From NCBI RefSeq assembly GCF_000153125.2, contig NZ_CM002299.1, forward strand, positions 2,045,075 to 2,109,074: 64,000 nucleotides of DNA. The letters run 5' to 3'. This DNA is from Congregibacter litoralis KT71. GTDB taxonomy: Bacteria; Pseudomonadota; Gammaproteobacteria; Pseudomonadales; Halieaceae. The notes under the pieces are model-generated. The model had not been told where the DNA came from, did not search any database, and saw only the letters and a list, made by a program, of their open reading frames with translations. Of this stretch, positions 18,514 to 27,302 are shown piece after piece (within the stretch, counting starts at the first letter, position 1; every line of letters starts with the position of its first letter). A program made the position numbers and the translations under genes.

Positions 18514-21291
18514 ATGAACGCAGTAGAAATTGAGGAAGCGGTATCAAGTTTGGCGATGGCCCCATTTGATGCTGAAGCATTTCCGTTTCAGTTTTTGGAG
18601 GCATTCGGCAACAAACCCACTACCGTTAAACGACTACAGTCGGGCTCGTCCAACAAGTCTGATATTGGCGGCGTGCTCCAGACCAATAACATACATATAA
18701 AACCGTGTCTCCACGGCTCTGTGAGCGAGACTCTTTCTCAACTTAAGCAAAGCCCGGCAACCTCAAAAGCGCGAGCGAAGTTCATTTTGGCTACCGACGG
18801 TTCTTGGCTAGAAGCTGAGGATCTCAGGTCTGGCGAGACAATCGCTTGCGACTATCCTGATTTTGCAGATCACTTTGGTTTTTTTCTTCCCCTCGCTGGC
18901 ATCAGCACAGTAAAACAAGTTCGCGAAAGCGCCTTCGATATCAAGGCGACGGGTCGTCTCAACAAGCTTTACATTGAGCTACTTAGGTCCAATCCAGAGT
19001 GGGGCGGCGCCGATCGTCGCCATGAGATGAATCATTTCCTGGCCAGGTTGATCTTCTGCTTCTTCGCAGAAGACACCAGCATTTTTGACGGGGAAGATTT
19101 GTTCACGTCGACGATTGAGCAAATGAGCGATCGCGATAGCTCGAACACTCATAAAGTGATCGGCGAGATCTTTCGGGCCATGAATACCAAGTCGGCAGAT
19201 CCTGCCGAGAGAGGCTTCAGACCTCGGGCCGACCGCTTTCCATATGTCAACGGCGGGCTATTTTCGGGCTCCACAGACGTGCCTGTGTTCACGAAGATAG
19301 CGCGCAGCTACCTGCTACACATCGGTAGCCTTGACTGGAAGAAGATCAACCCAGACATCTTCGGGTCAATGATCCAAGCGGTAGCAGATGACGATGAGCG
19401 TGGGGCGTTGGGCATGCACTACACGTCGGTCCCGAACATATTGAAGGTGCTCAACCCGCTCTTCCTCGACGAGCTACGTGAGAAGCTGCAGGAGGCGGGC
19501 GATAATTCACGCAAACTGCTGAATCTACGCAATCGGATGTCGAAGATTCGCGTGTTCGATCCGGCATGCGGCTCCGGAAATTTTCTGGTGATCGCCTACA
19601 AGGAGATGCGAGCGATCGAGGCGGTCATCAATGAGCGTCGCGGAGAGGCGGAATTGCGCTCGGTGATCCCGCTGACGAACTTCCGCGGGATAGAACTACG
19701 CGATTTTCCGGCGGAGATCGCGCGGCTTGCATTGATCATTGCCGAATACCAGTGTGACGTGCTGTATCGCGGTCAGCAGGACGCCCTACGGGATTTTCTT
19801 CCGCTCGAGTCTATGAATTGGATTACCTGCGGAAACGCGCTTCACACCGATTGGCTTAGTGTATGTCCGCCAACGGGTGAGGCGGTGCAGCTACAAGGTG
19901 ACGACTTGTTCAGTGCGCCACTCGATCAGGCTGAAATAGATTTCGAGAATCAAGGCGGTGAAACCTATATTTGTGGCAACCCGCCTTATGTCGGGTCTAC
20001 TTGGCAGTCCAAAGATCAAAAAGGAGAGCTTGAGGCGCTTCTCGCTCATAGAACGAGCAGCTGGAGGTCCCTCGACTATGTAGCATGTTGGTTGATTAAG
20101 GCTGTTGATTTCGGCGAGCGAACGCCAACGAGCATTGCCTTTGTGTCAACGAAATCAGTGTGCCAAGGTCAACAAGTCCCCATTCTCTGGCCGCTTATTT
20201 TTGGTAAGGGTTTTAGAATCAGCTTTGCTCATACATCCTTTAAATGGGCCAATTTGGCGAGTCATAATGCTGGTGTCACTGTTGTGATCGTTGGCTTGTC
20301 TCAAAATGTGGGTTCAACCAAAAAGATCTATTCACCAGACGCGCAGCAGGAGACCATCTGCAACGAGGTGCCGAGTATCAATGCCTATCTGGTAGCGGGC
20401 CCGACCATAATAGTTGAGCCGGAAAGTAGGCCAAAATGTGGCCAAGCGATAATGGTCTGGGGAAATAAGCCGACCGACGGCGGAAATTTACTTTTGGATG
20501 CATCGGATCTCGAAGCGATGCAGCTTTCGAGCCTTCAGAAGCAGAAGTTTATTCGACGTTTTTTTGGTTCCGCAGAATACATTCGAGGTAACTATCGATA
20601 CTGCATCTGGATTGACGAGGACAGTGTTGAAGAGGCGCAGTCGATAAAGTGCATAAAAGCTAGGATTGATGGCGTTAGGCAAATGCGTCTCGCAAGCCAG
20701 GCCGCATCAACTCGGCAATACGCAGAATGGCCATATAAGTTTCGACAGATCCAGGGCGTAGCGAAGACCCATAGCATAATCATTCCGGCGGTAAGCTCTG
20801 AAAGACGGCCTTATTTGCCCGTAGGGATCCTTGCCCGCGATGCGATAATTTATGCGAAGGCATTTGCAATTTACGATGCCCCACTGTGGAATATGGCTTT
20901 AATTGCATCTCGGCTACACTGGGTTTGGGTTGGGACTGTGTGTGTGCGGATGCGTACCGACTTTAGCTACTCGAACACGCTCGGTTGGAACACTTTTCCA
21001 ATTCCCGCTCTAACCGAAAAGAATAAGCGAGATCTCACCCGCTGCGCTGAAGACATTCTTTTAGCGCGTGAAGCACATTTCCCGTCCACGATCGCCGATC
21101 TTTATGATCCTGAAAAAATGCCCTCGGCGCTGCGTGCCGCGCATGATCGTAATGATGAAGTGCTGGAGCGCATTTATATCGGTCGGCGATTTAGGAATGA
21201 TACAGAACGACTTGAGAAGTTATTCGATCTGTATAAAGGGATGTTTGAAGATGAGCAGAAGAAGCGCGTCAGTAAAAAAGAGAAATCCTGA
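18514..21291 (+). CDS. MmeI-like class I DNA methyltransferase
   Basis: Likely N6-adenine methyltransferase that marks self DNA. The 926-residue protein starts at the ATG preceded by GAGGAG; an upstream TTG frame is weaker. The middle resembles the MmeI methylase fold: GMHYTSVPNILKVLNPLFLDEL leads into the SAM-binding VFDPACGSGNFLVIAYKEM (about 345-365) and the catalytic ICGNPPYVGS (about 486-495). The C-terminal 400 residues should carry target recognition. No D-ExK nuclease motif was recognised at the N-terminus, so cleavage probably belongs to the GIY-YIG partner. Base composition looks GC-richer in about 19000-19960 than on either side. Confidence 0.85.
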   Translation: MNAVEIEEAVSSLAMAPFDAEAFPFQFLEAFGNKPTTVKRLQSGSSNKSDIGGVLQTNNIHIKPCLHGSVSETLSQLKQSPATSKARAKFILATDGSWLEAEDLRSGETIACDYPDFADHFGFFLPLAGISTVKQVRESAFDIKATGRLNKLYIELLRSNPEWGGADRRHEMNHFLARLIFCFFAEDTSIFDGEDLFTSTIEQMSDRDSSNTHKVIGEIFRAMNTKSADPAERGFRPRADRFPYVNGGLFSGSTDVPVFTKIARSYLLHIGSLDWKKINPDIFGSMIQAVADDDERGALGMHYTSVPNILKVLNPLFLDELREKLQEAGDNSRKLLNLRNRMSKIRVFDPACGSGNFLVIAYKEMRAIEAVINERRGEAELRSVIPLTNFRGIELRDFPAEIARLALIIAEYQCDVLYRGQQDALRDFLPLESMNWITCGNALHTDWLSVCPPTGEAVQLQGDDLFSAPLDQAEIDFENQGGETYICGNPPYVGSTWQSKDQKGELEALLAHRTSSWRSLDYVACWLIKAVDFGERTPTSIAFVSTKSVCQGQQVPILWPLIFGKGFRISFAHTSFKWANLASHNAGVTVVIVGLSQNVGSTKKIYSPDAQQETICNEVPSINAYLVAGPTIIVEPESRPKCGQAIMVWGNKPTDGGNLLLDASDLEAMQLSSLQKQKFIRRFFGSAEYIRGNYRYCIWIDEDSVEEAQSIKCIKARIDGVRQMRLASQAASTRQYAEWPYKFRQIQGVAKTHSIIIPAVSSERRPYLPVGILARDAIIYAKAFAIYDAPLWNMALIASRLHWVWVGTVCVRMRTDFSYSNTLGWNTFPIPALTEKNKRDLTRCAEDILLAREAHFPSTIADLYDPEKMPSALRAAHDRNDEVLERIYIGRRFRNDTERLEKLFDLYKGMFEDEQKKRVSKKEKS

Positions 21292-21294
21292 TCT

Positions 21295-23352
21295 ATGAGC
21301 AAAAATGAATTAGTTCCGGCAGTTTCTGTCGCCTATGCTCAAAACGGCACCTCTACGAAGTCGAATGAGCTGGGCATGAGGCCGATGCAGGAGCGTGCCT
21401 TCGAAAAGCGCGGAGAGCAATATCTTCTGATCAAGTCTCCCCCCGCGTCCGGCAAGAGTAGGGCGCTCATGTTCATCGCGTTGGACAAGCTGCGCAATCA
21501 GGGGCTGAAGCAGGTCGTGATTGTAGTCCCAGAGAAATCGATCGGCGCCAGCTTTCATGATGAGCCTCTCAGCGACTTCGGGTTCTGGGCTGACTGGAAG
21601 GTGGAGCCCAAGTGGAACCTCTGCAATGCACCTGGCAGCGACGGCGGTAAAGTCAACTCTGTCAAAGCCTTCCTCGATGGTGAACACGAGGCTCTGGTGT
21701 GTACGCATGCGACCTTTCGGTTTGCCGTTGAGAAGTTCGGCGTTGCAGTCTTCGACGATCGTCTGATCGCAATCGACGAGTTTCACCATGTTTCCGCCAA
21801 CCCGGAGAACAGGCTCGGCTCGCACCTAACGCAGCTCATCGCTCGGGACAAAGTACACGTGGTGGCAATGACCGGATCCTACTTCCGCGGAGACGCTGAG
21901 CCGGTACTGTTGCCTCACGACGAGGCCCGATTCGAATCCGTGACCTATACTTATTATGAGCAGCTTAATGGCTACAGATATTTGAAGACGCTCGACATAG
22001 GCTACTTCTTCTACTCCGGACCGTATGCCGATGACATCCTGAAAGTCTTGGATCCGACGGAGAAAACGATAATTCACATTCCCAGCGTGAACTCCCGTGA
22101 GAGCACGAAAGACAAGCACCGGGAAGTTGAACACATCATCGATGAGCTGGGTGTTTGGCAGGGCACGGATGACGTCACGGGCTTCCAGCTGGTGAAATCG
22201 CTGGATGGTCGGATTCTTCGAATCGCCGACCTGGTTGATGATGAGCCCGCCAAACGGGACAGGGTGTCGGCCGCACTCAAAGATCCGTCACAGAAGAGCA
22301 ACCGCGACTATGTCGACATCATCATTGCCCTGGGCATGGCTAAAGAGGGCTTTGACTGGGTCTGGTGTGAGCACGCTTTGACCGTCGGATATCGTGCGAG
22401 CCTTACCGAGATCGTTCAGATCATCGGGCGCGCGACTAGGGACGCGCCCGGTAAGACGGCCGCGCGGTTCACCAATCTCATTGCGGAACCGGATGCCTCC
22501 GAGAGTGCCGTGACTGAAGCGGTGAATGACACGCTGAAGGCGATAGCGGCGAGCCTGCTCATGGAGCAGGTGCTTGCGCCACGATTCAACTTCACACCGA
22601 AGCACGCAGACAGTGGTCCGACGGAAGGATATGACTACGGTGAGGGCGGATATGACCCGGATAAGTGCAACGTCGGCGTGAACGAAGAGACAGGGCAATA
22701 CCAGGTTGAGATCAAGGGTCTTACTGAACCGAAGAGCGAGGAGGCGAGCCGTATTTGCGAGGAGGATCTTAACGAGGTTATTGCGAGTTTTGTGCAGGAC
22801 AAGACAACGGTTGAGCGCGGTCTGTTTGACGAGGAGCTAGTACCTGAAGAACTGACTCAGGTACGCATGGGCAAGATCATCAAGGAGCGCTACCCAGAGC
22901 TTGACGACGAAGACAAGGAAGCGGTTCGCCAGCATGCTGTCGCGGCGCTAAATCTGACTCAGAAAGCAAAAGAAGCTGCACTTGGCATCGAGAGTGATGA
23001 TAACGAACCGGGCGCAAATACAGCTCTGATCGATGGAGTGCGCAAGTTCGCGATGGATGTGCGTGATCTGGATATCGACCTGATCGATCGAATCAACCCT
23101 TTCTCCGAAGCATACGCAGTTCTTGCGAAGGCTATGACGGAAGACAGCCTGAAGCAGGTTGCCGCAATCATTTCTGCGAAGCGAGTTCAGCTGACTCCGG
23201 AGGAGGCCCGAGATCTCGCGAGACGAGCCCTTAAGTTCAAGCAGGAGCGCGGTAGGCTACCGGACATTACCTCCCCCGACGCATGGGAGCGAAGAATGGC
23301 AGAGGGTGTGGCTTTCCTGGCTCGGATGAAGCAGGAGGCGCATGGTGGGTAA
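21295..23352 (+). CDS. DEAH-type superfamily 2 helicase of the restriction-like cassette
   Basis: The 685-residue protein has a motor with Walker A SPPASGKSRALM (about residue 44), DExH box IAIDEFHHVS (about 160), motif III AMTGSYF (about 190) and motif VI EIVQIIGRATRDAPGK (about 370-390). The C-terminal 250 residues are acidic and helical, ending in a helicase-associated-like segment KFKQERGRLPD...WERRM. It starts 3 bases after the methyltransferase stop and overlaps the GIY-YIG gene by 11 bases, so the three are one operon. By analogy with Type I/III enzymes it may translocate along DNA to license cleavage; that role is inferred. Confidence 0.84.
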   Translation: MSKNELVPAVSVAYAQNGTSTKSNELGMRPMQERAFEKRGEQYLLIKSPPASGKSRALMFIALDKLRNQGLKQVVIVVPEKSIGASFHDEPLSDFGFWADWKVEPKWNLCNAPGSDGGKVNSVKAFLDGEHEALVCTHATFRFAVEKFGVAVFDDRLIAIDEFHHVSANPENRLGSHLTQLIARDKVHVVAMTGSYFRGDAEPVLLPHDEARFESVTYTYYEQLNGYRYLKTLDIGYFFYSGPYADDILKVLDPTEKTIIHIPSVNSRESTKDKHREVEHIIDELGVWQGTDDVTGFQLVKSLDGRILRIADLVDDEPAKRDRVSAALKDPSQKSNRDYVDIIIALGMAKEGFDWVWCEHALTVGYRASLTEIVQIIGRATRDAPGKTAARFTNLIAEPDASESAVTEAVNDTLKAIAASLLMEQVLAPRFNFTPKHADSGPTEGYDYGEGGYDPDKCNVGVNEETGQYQVEIKGLTEPKSEEASRICEEDLNEVIASFVQDKTTVERGLFDEELVPEELTQVRMGKIIKERYPELDDEDKEAVRQHAVAALNLTQKAKEAALGIESDDNEPGANTALIDGVRKFAMDVRDLDIDLIDRINPFSEAYAVLAKAMTEDSLKQVAAIISAKRVQLTPEEARDLARRALKFKQERGRLPDITSPDAWERRMAEGVAFLARMKQEAHGG

Positions 23353-24532
23353 GACATTCACCGATGAGGATGACGCGCTCCTAGCTGAGCTTGGCGTCGA
23401 GGCCGAGAAAAAGCAGGTCCTCGCGCGAACGCCTCGTGAAGAGAGAATCATCGCAGGCTTCGAGGAGATACAGCGATTCGCGGAAGAGCACGGTCGAGCG
23501 CCGCAGCACGGTGAGGATCGGGATATCTTCGAGCGACTCTACGCCGTGCGACTTGACCGCATTCGAGCCCTCGAAGAGTGCCGAAATTTGGTCGAGGCCA
23601 TGGACCATCAATCATTGCTGGGAGCGACCAGCAAGCCGTCCTGCGAGGATGAGAATGATCTTGACGATGACGCCTTGCTCGCCGAACTCGGGGTTGAGCA
23701 GGCCGCGGCGCCGATTACCGAACTCAAGCACGTAAGGTCGTCAGTAGAAAAGAAGGCCGCCGAGGAAATAGCCCGGCGAAACCGTTGTGAGGACTTTGAT
23801 CTTTTTAAGCCCATCTTCGAACGAGTGCAAGAGGAACTGGATGCGGGCGTACGTTCGACTCGCCCCTTCGAACTAAAGGCAGAGATCGAGGAGGGTCGTC
23901 TCTTCATCGTCGGTGGGCAGAAGGCCTACGTCGCCGAGATGGGTGAGCTCACGCTCACAGACCAAGGACGAACCGATGCTCGCTTGCGGGTGATCTTTGA
24001 CAACGGTACTGAGAGCAACATGCTCATGCGGTCATTGCAGCGGGCGCTCAACAAGGATGAGGCTGGACGCCGGATTACCGAGTCCGACGCAGGGCCGCTG
24101 TTCACCGACAACCCTGTCGATGGCGATGAGTCCAGCGGTACAATCTATGTACTTCGAAGTCGGTCAGACCTGCCCATCGTCGATGAAAATCGCGATCTCA
24201 TTCACAAGATCGGAGTTACCAATCTCGACGTGAAGAGGAGGATAGCCGGCGCTCGCCTACAGCCAACCTTCTTGATGGCGGATGTGGACATCGTAGCTAC
24301 ATACGACCTCTTCAACATTAATCGCGTCAAACTCGAAAACCTGCTGCACAGAATCTTCGGCCCTGCACGATTAGACATAACGATCACTGACCGTTTCGGC
24401 AATCCGGTGGAACCGCGGGAGTGGTTTATGGTGCCGCTGTTCGTCATCGATGAGGCTGTTGAAAGGATTAAAGACAAAACGATTCAAGACTACGTCTACG
24501 ACCCAGCGACGGCTGCGCTGCTCAAGTTATAA
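23342..24532 (+). CDS. GIY-YIG (T5orf172/MUG113-type) nuclease
   Basis: Predicted nuclease of the cassette, 396 residues. The C-terminal part (about 260-370) has the GIY-YIG pattern: GTIYVLRSRS, then HKIGVTNLDVKRRI, and later ENLLHRIFG supplying the likely catalytic Glu. The N-terminal part is acidic and holds two copies of DDALLAELGVE (about residues 9 and 115) and a helicase-associated-like segment RFAEEHGRAPQ...FERL that resembles the end of the upstream helicase. The strong GGAGG lies just before the ATG at 23342; the next codon (GTG) is an alternative start. Last gene of the three-gene operon. Confidence 0.83.
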   Translation: MVGKTFTDEDDALLAELGVEAEKKQVLARTPREERIIAGFEEIQRFAEEHGRAPQHGEDRDIFERLYAVRLDRIRALEECRNLVEAMDHQSLLGATSKPSCEDENDLDDDALLAELGVEQAAAPITELKHVRSSVEKKAAEEIARRNRCEDFDLFKPIFERVQEELDAGVRSTRPFELKAEIEEGRLFIVGGQKAYVAEMGELTLTDQGRTDARLRVIFDNGTESNMLMRSLQRALNKDEAGRRITESDAGPLFTDNPVDGDESSGTIYVLRSRSDLPIVDENRDLIHKIGVTNLDVKRRIAGARLQPTFLMADVDIVATYDLFNINRVKLENLLHRIFGPARLDITITDRFGNPVEPREWFMVPLFVIDEAVERIKDKTIQDYVYDPATAALLKL

Positions 24533-24865
24533 CTTAGGGAATCGGCACTGCATATTGAGCATACAAAATCACAATTGAATTTGCTTAAGGTTCATGGGTG
24601 TTCTCGACGCTTCGAAAATAGGAAGTCCTAGCAGCTGGCAAATTAGCGAATTTTGGACTAATGGTATTGGTTCTGCAGTCAAAGGAACCTACGGAAATGC
24701 CAGTTTCTCGATATCTCAAAAACATCAGCGGTACGAATAGTCTGCACATCGAGTTTGACATCGAACAGCTGCTTTGTGCCATCGCAGATTCGAATCGCAC
24801 ATACCCGGGTTGGCAATATCTTGCGACAGGACCAAAGGGCCTAAACTCAGACCAATATAATTTAA
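24533..24865. other. 333-bp stretch without a confident gene
   Basis: AT-rich sequence between the restriction cassette and the cytochrome remnant. A 74-codon plus-strand frame (24661-24885) is open but resembles nothing I recognise and overlaps the cytochrome fragment in another frame. No clear terminator or promoter was found. It probably marks the junction between two island modules. Confidence 0.5.
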
Positions 24866-25180
24866 GATTCATCGCCTACATCTGAAAGCGATTTCACTCT
24901 GGGGCTGTATCCGGCACCGCCCAATCTCGCACTAGCTGGTGATGAACATGAGCACGAGCATACCAATGGCTCAGAAAATAGTAACGCGGCCACCAAGCGA
25001 CAATTCTGGATTATTAAACACGGTATCAAGGCCTCGGGCATGCCTGCCTGGGGACCATCGCACAGCGACGAGCGTATATGGAACATGGTGGCTTTCTTGC
25101 AGCGCCTGCCAGAACTTTCCGAAGCCCAGTATCAGATATTGACGGCTCGTGGAAAAACTGGTCCGAAAGACGATCATTGA
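24866..25180 (+). pseudogene. Cytochrome c C-terminal remnant
   Basis: The plus frame from 24866 to the TGA at 25178-25180 reads about 104 codons without a start codon after the stop at 24863. It contains LGLYPAPPNLALAG, a His/Glu stretch DEHEHEHT, and KASGMPAWGPSHSDERIW, whose GMPAW Met is the typical axial ligand of class I cytochromes c. The N-terminal CxxCH haem site is absent, so this is a 5'-truncated gene. It may once have belonged to the metal-resistance module, as periplasmic cytochromes often accompany copper operons. Confidence 0.62.
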
Positions 25181-25398
25181 ACACTCTCGATCTGACAATT
25201 CTCCAGCACGTAATTTCTCTATTCCCAGTACCTGGCTCACATATTGTATGTCGGGCTAAGCTACTCATTCAATTTGAAAAAAGCGCGACAAAGTCAGATT
25301 AGATTTTCATGAAATAAATCAAACCCATTATCAATCTCTTCATATATTATGATTCGAGAGGTACGTTTTTTCTCGCGACAAATCAGCAGGGGTGCCTG

Positions 25399-25731
25399 AT
25401 GCAAATTCTAACTACGCTTGCTCTTTTTGTCGTCACCGCCATCGCCGAGATTGTCGGTTGTTACTTGCCTTACCTGTGGCTCAAAAAATCTGCACCGGTC
25501 TGGGTGTTGTTACCCGCTGCTATCAGTCTGGCATTGTTTGCCTGGTTGCTTTCCTTGCACCCAAGCGCCGCAGGTCGTGTTTACGCAGCCTACGGCGGTG
25601 TTTACGTTGCCACGGCCTTAGTTTGGCTCAGGGTGGTAGACGGGGTCGACTTGACCAGAACAGATTGGCTGGGAGCGAGTGTCGCGTTAATGGGGATGGC
25701 CATTATCGCGTCCGGCTGGCATAGCCAATGA
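25399..25731 (+). CDS. YnfA/UPF0060 family membrane protein
   Basis: The 110-residue inner-membrane protein has four hydrophobic segments (about 1-25, 32-52, 60-78 and 90-107). The patterns [34 protein letters not shown] and [15 protein letters not shown] are characteristic of the YnfA family, small multidrug-resistance-like proteins of uncertain transport role. An AGGGG ribosome site precedes the ATG by a few bases. In this island it lies beside copper-resistance genes but on the opposite strand. Function not established. Confidence 0.9.
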   Translation: MQILTTLALFVVTAIAEIVGCYLPYLWLKKSAPVWVLLPAAISLALFAWLLSLHPSAAGRVYAAYGGVYVATALVWLRVVDGVDLTRTDWLGASVALMGMAIIASGWHSQ

Positions 25732-26024
25732 GACTGTGTCCACTGCCAGATTGGATGCTCTCGGCGTTGTAAACCGATAACGATCGGCTGGATGATGATG
25801 AAATAGATGCTGTCACGCCCAGTGGCACGACGGCGATACCGAACAGCACCACCATACAGGGCATGGTTCGCCATCGCGCGCGCCCCCATAGTACCCATCA
25901 ACACCTCAAACATCTAAGTGACTGCGCCTAAGCCACCATGGGCGATCTGCCAGGCTTTGGATACATCAGAAGTGATGATCAGCTCCGATCCATTACATTC
26001 GGCATCACCAACAACGCCTGTCCA
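25732..26024. other. 293-bp gap between ynfA-like and DUF2231 genes
   Basis: This lies between two convergent genes. A minus-strand frame (25602-25913) is open but mostly antisense to the YnfA gene; its first 50 codons look membrane-protein-like and might be a decayed gene end, which I could not identify. No terminator hairpin with a T-run was seen. Confidence 0.4.
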
Positions 26025-26498
26025 TCACGGCGTTCGAGCGCCTCCTGTGGTGACGCCGATTCCGAATTCATAAACGAGCTGACCCCCGAAATACGCCGTC
26101 GCTACAATAAGCCCGGCCAGGGCAAGCTCGATGGCTACGACAGTCCAACTTAAGGTTCTGGATAGAGTTGTATCTCGCCACCATATGATCGATCTGACAA
26201 TCGACCAAAAAACGAGCACTCCAGCCGTAATACGGCCGAGCTCCTCATGGGTTTCGAGTACCGATAGTGGCGTGCCCTTGGCCAACGCGACGTCCAAGGC
26301 GAGATCACCAAATACAAACGCGATCGCCGCAGAGACGCCTGCACACAGTGCGATACCTGCTGACACGTTGCCTATGACTGTGCGACCACCAATGGATTTC
26401 CCCCATAGCATTGCGCCGCAATCAAAAACAGCCAGCAACAGCGTGAATACGATGGGAAAATGGACCGCTAAAGGATGAAACTGTTCAATGGGTAGCAT
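26025..26498 (-). CDS. DUF2231 family membrane protein
   Basis: The 157-residue protein has about four membrane segments (about 8-30, 45-65, 90-110 and 118-140). The start MLPIEQFHPLAVHFPIVFTLLL with its HPLAVHFPI motif is typical of DUF2231, and ETHEELGRITAGVLVFW is a second conserved patch. The histidines in these motifs suggest haem or metal contact, which is unproven. It is the last gene of copA-copB-DUF2231, 39 bases after copB. Members of this family are often found next to metal or redox genes. Confidence 0.82.
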   Translation of the reverse strand: MLPIEQFHPLAVHFPIVFTLLLAVFDCGAMLWGKSIGGRTVIGNVSAGIALCAGVSAAIAFVFGDLALDVALAKGTPLSVLETHEELGRITAGVLVFWSIVRSIIWWRDTTLSRTLSWTVVAIELALAGLIVATAYFGGQLVYEFGIGVTTGGARTP

Positions 26499-26537
26499 TG
26501 GATTCGCTCCTGACTCGTTCTTATTGGGCTGTGCGAT

Positions 26538-27302
26538 TTAAAACCAAAACCGAACACCGGCGACGACTGCCAAATTATCGATATCGCCCCCTTCCGCGCG
26601 TGTCATATCGGCCGTGTTGCCGTACTGTCGTTTCCAGCTCACGCCAACATAGGGCGCGAATTCACGGCGGAATTCGTAACGCAATCGCACGCCGAGTTGC
26701 ACATCGTTGAGACCGCTGCCCACTCCGAAGGCCGGGGCGTTGTTCGCGGCAATATTAGTTTCAAAACGGGGTTGTAATATCAAACGCTGGGAAAACAATA
26801 GATCGTAGGTCGCGACCAAGCGGGCCGAGACATCGCCATCATTGCTGACAAATAACGCCGGTTCGACTTCAAACCGATAAGGTGCCAAACCCTGGACGCC
26901 CAGCACCGCAAAGCTGCGATCCTGATCGAGTCCAGGCCCGTAAACTCGGTCGTGTCGCAAACCAACTTGCAAGTCCCAAAACGGTGCAATCATGCGGCTG
27001 TACAGCGCCTGAAGCTCTAACTCACCCGCGCTGGAAGACGTCTCGTCGTCACCTTCAAACTTCACCCAAAGCTTGTTAAAACCCGTGCCGTACCAACCCT
27101 GGGTATCCCACCGCAATGTGTCCGCACCCTCGTTGTCCCGGTATTCGAATTGGTCAACAAGAAACATTCCTGCCTTTGGATTATCTTCGACGGGTTCCGG
27201 CCAGCCGGGTTCCTCGGCGAAAGCCATGGGACTCAAACTGATCAAAATTCCAGTAGCAATGACATGGACGAGTGACCAGGCTACACATTGTTGTCTATCC
27301 AT
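26538..27302 (-). CDS. copB: Copper resistance protein CopB (outer-membrane beta-barrel)
   Basis: CopB is an outer-membrane protein of periplasmic copper-resistance systems. The start is set at MDRQQCVAW, with AAGGAG 9 bases upstream and an 8-base overlap with the copA end; a longer frame to 27335 is less likely. Signal peptide residues are about 1-30 (GILISLSPMAFA). Mature-protein signatures are VDQFEYRDNEGADTLRWDTQGW, KLWVKFEGD, ELQALYSRMIAPFWDLQVG and a final beta-strand ending VRFWF, typical of a barrel C-terminus. The usual Met-rich N-terminal extension of some CopB proteins is short or absent here. Confidence 0.92.
   Translation of the reverse strand: MDRQQCVAWSLVHVIATGILISLSPMAFAEEPGWPEPVEDNPKAGMFLVDQFEYRDNEGADTLRWDTQGWYGTGFNKLWVKFEGDDETSSSAGELELQALYSRMIAPFWDLQVGLRHDRVYGPGLDQDRSFAVLGVQGLAPYRFEVEPALFVSNDGDVSARLVATYDLLFSQRLILQPRFETNIAANNAPAFGVGSGLNDVQLGVRLRYEFRREFAPYVGVSWKRQYGNTADMTRAEGGDIDNLAVVAGVRFWF

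Noticed and set aside
24661..24885. 74-codon frame after the GIY-YIG nuclease gene
   Set aside because: No ribosome site or family resemblance, and it overlaps the cytochrome remnant in another frame; kept only as a note in the gap entry.
25602..25913. Minus-strand frame overlapping the YnfA-family gene
   Set aside because: Most of it is antisense to a recognised gene and the rest matches nothing I know.
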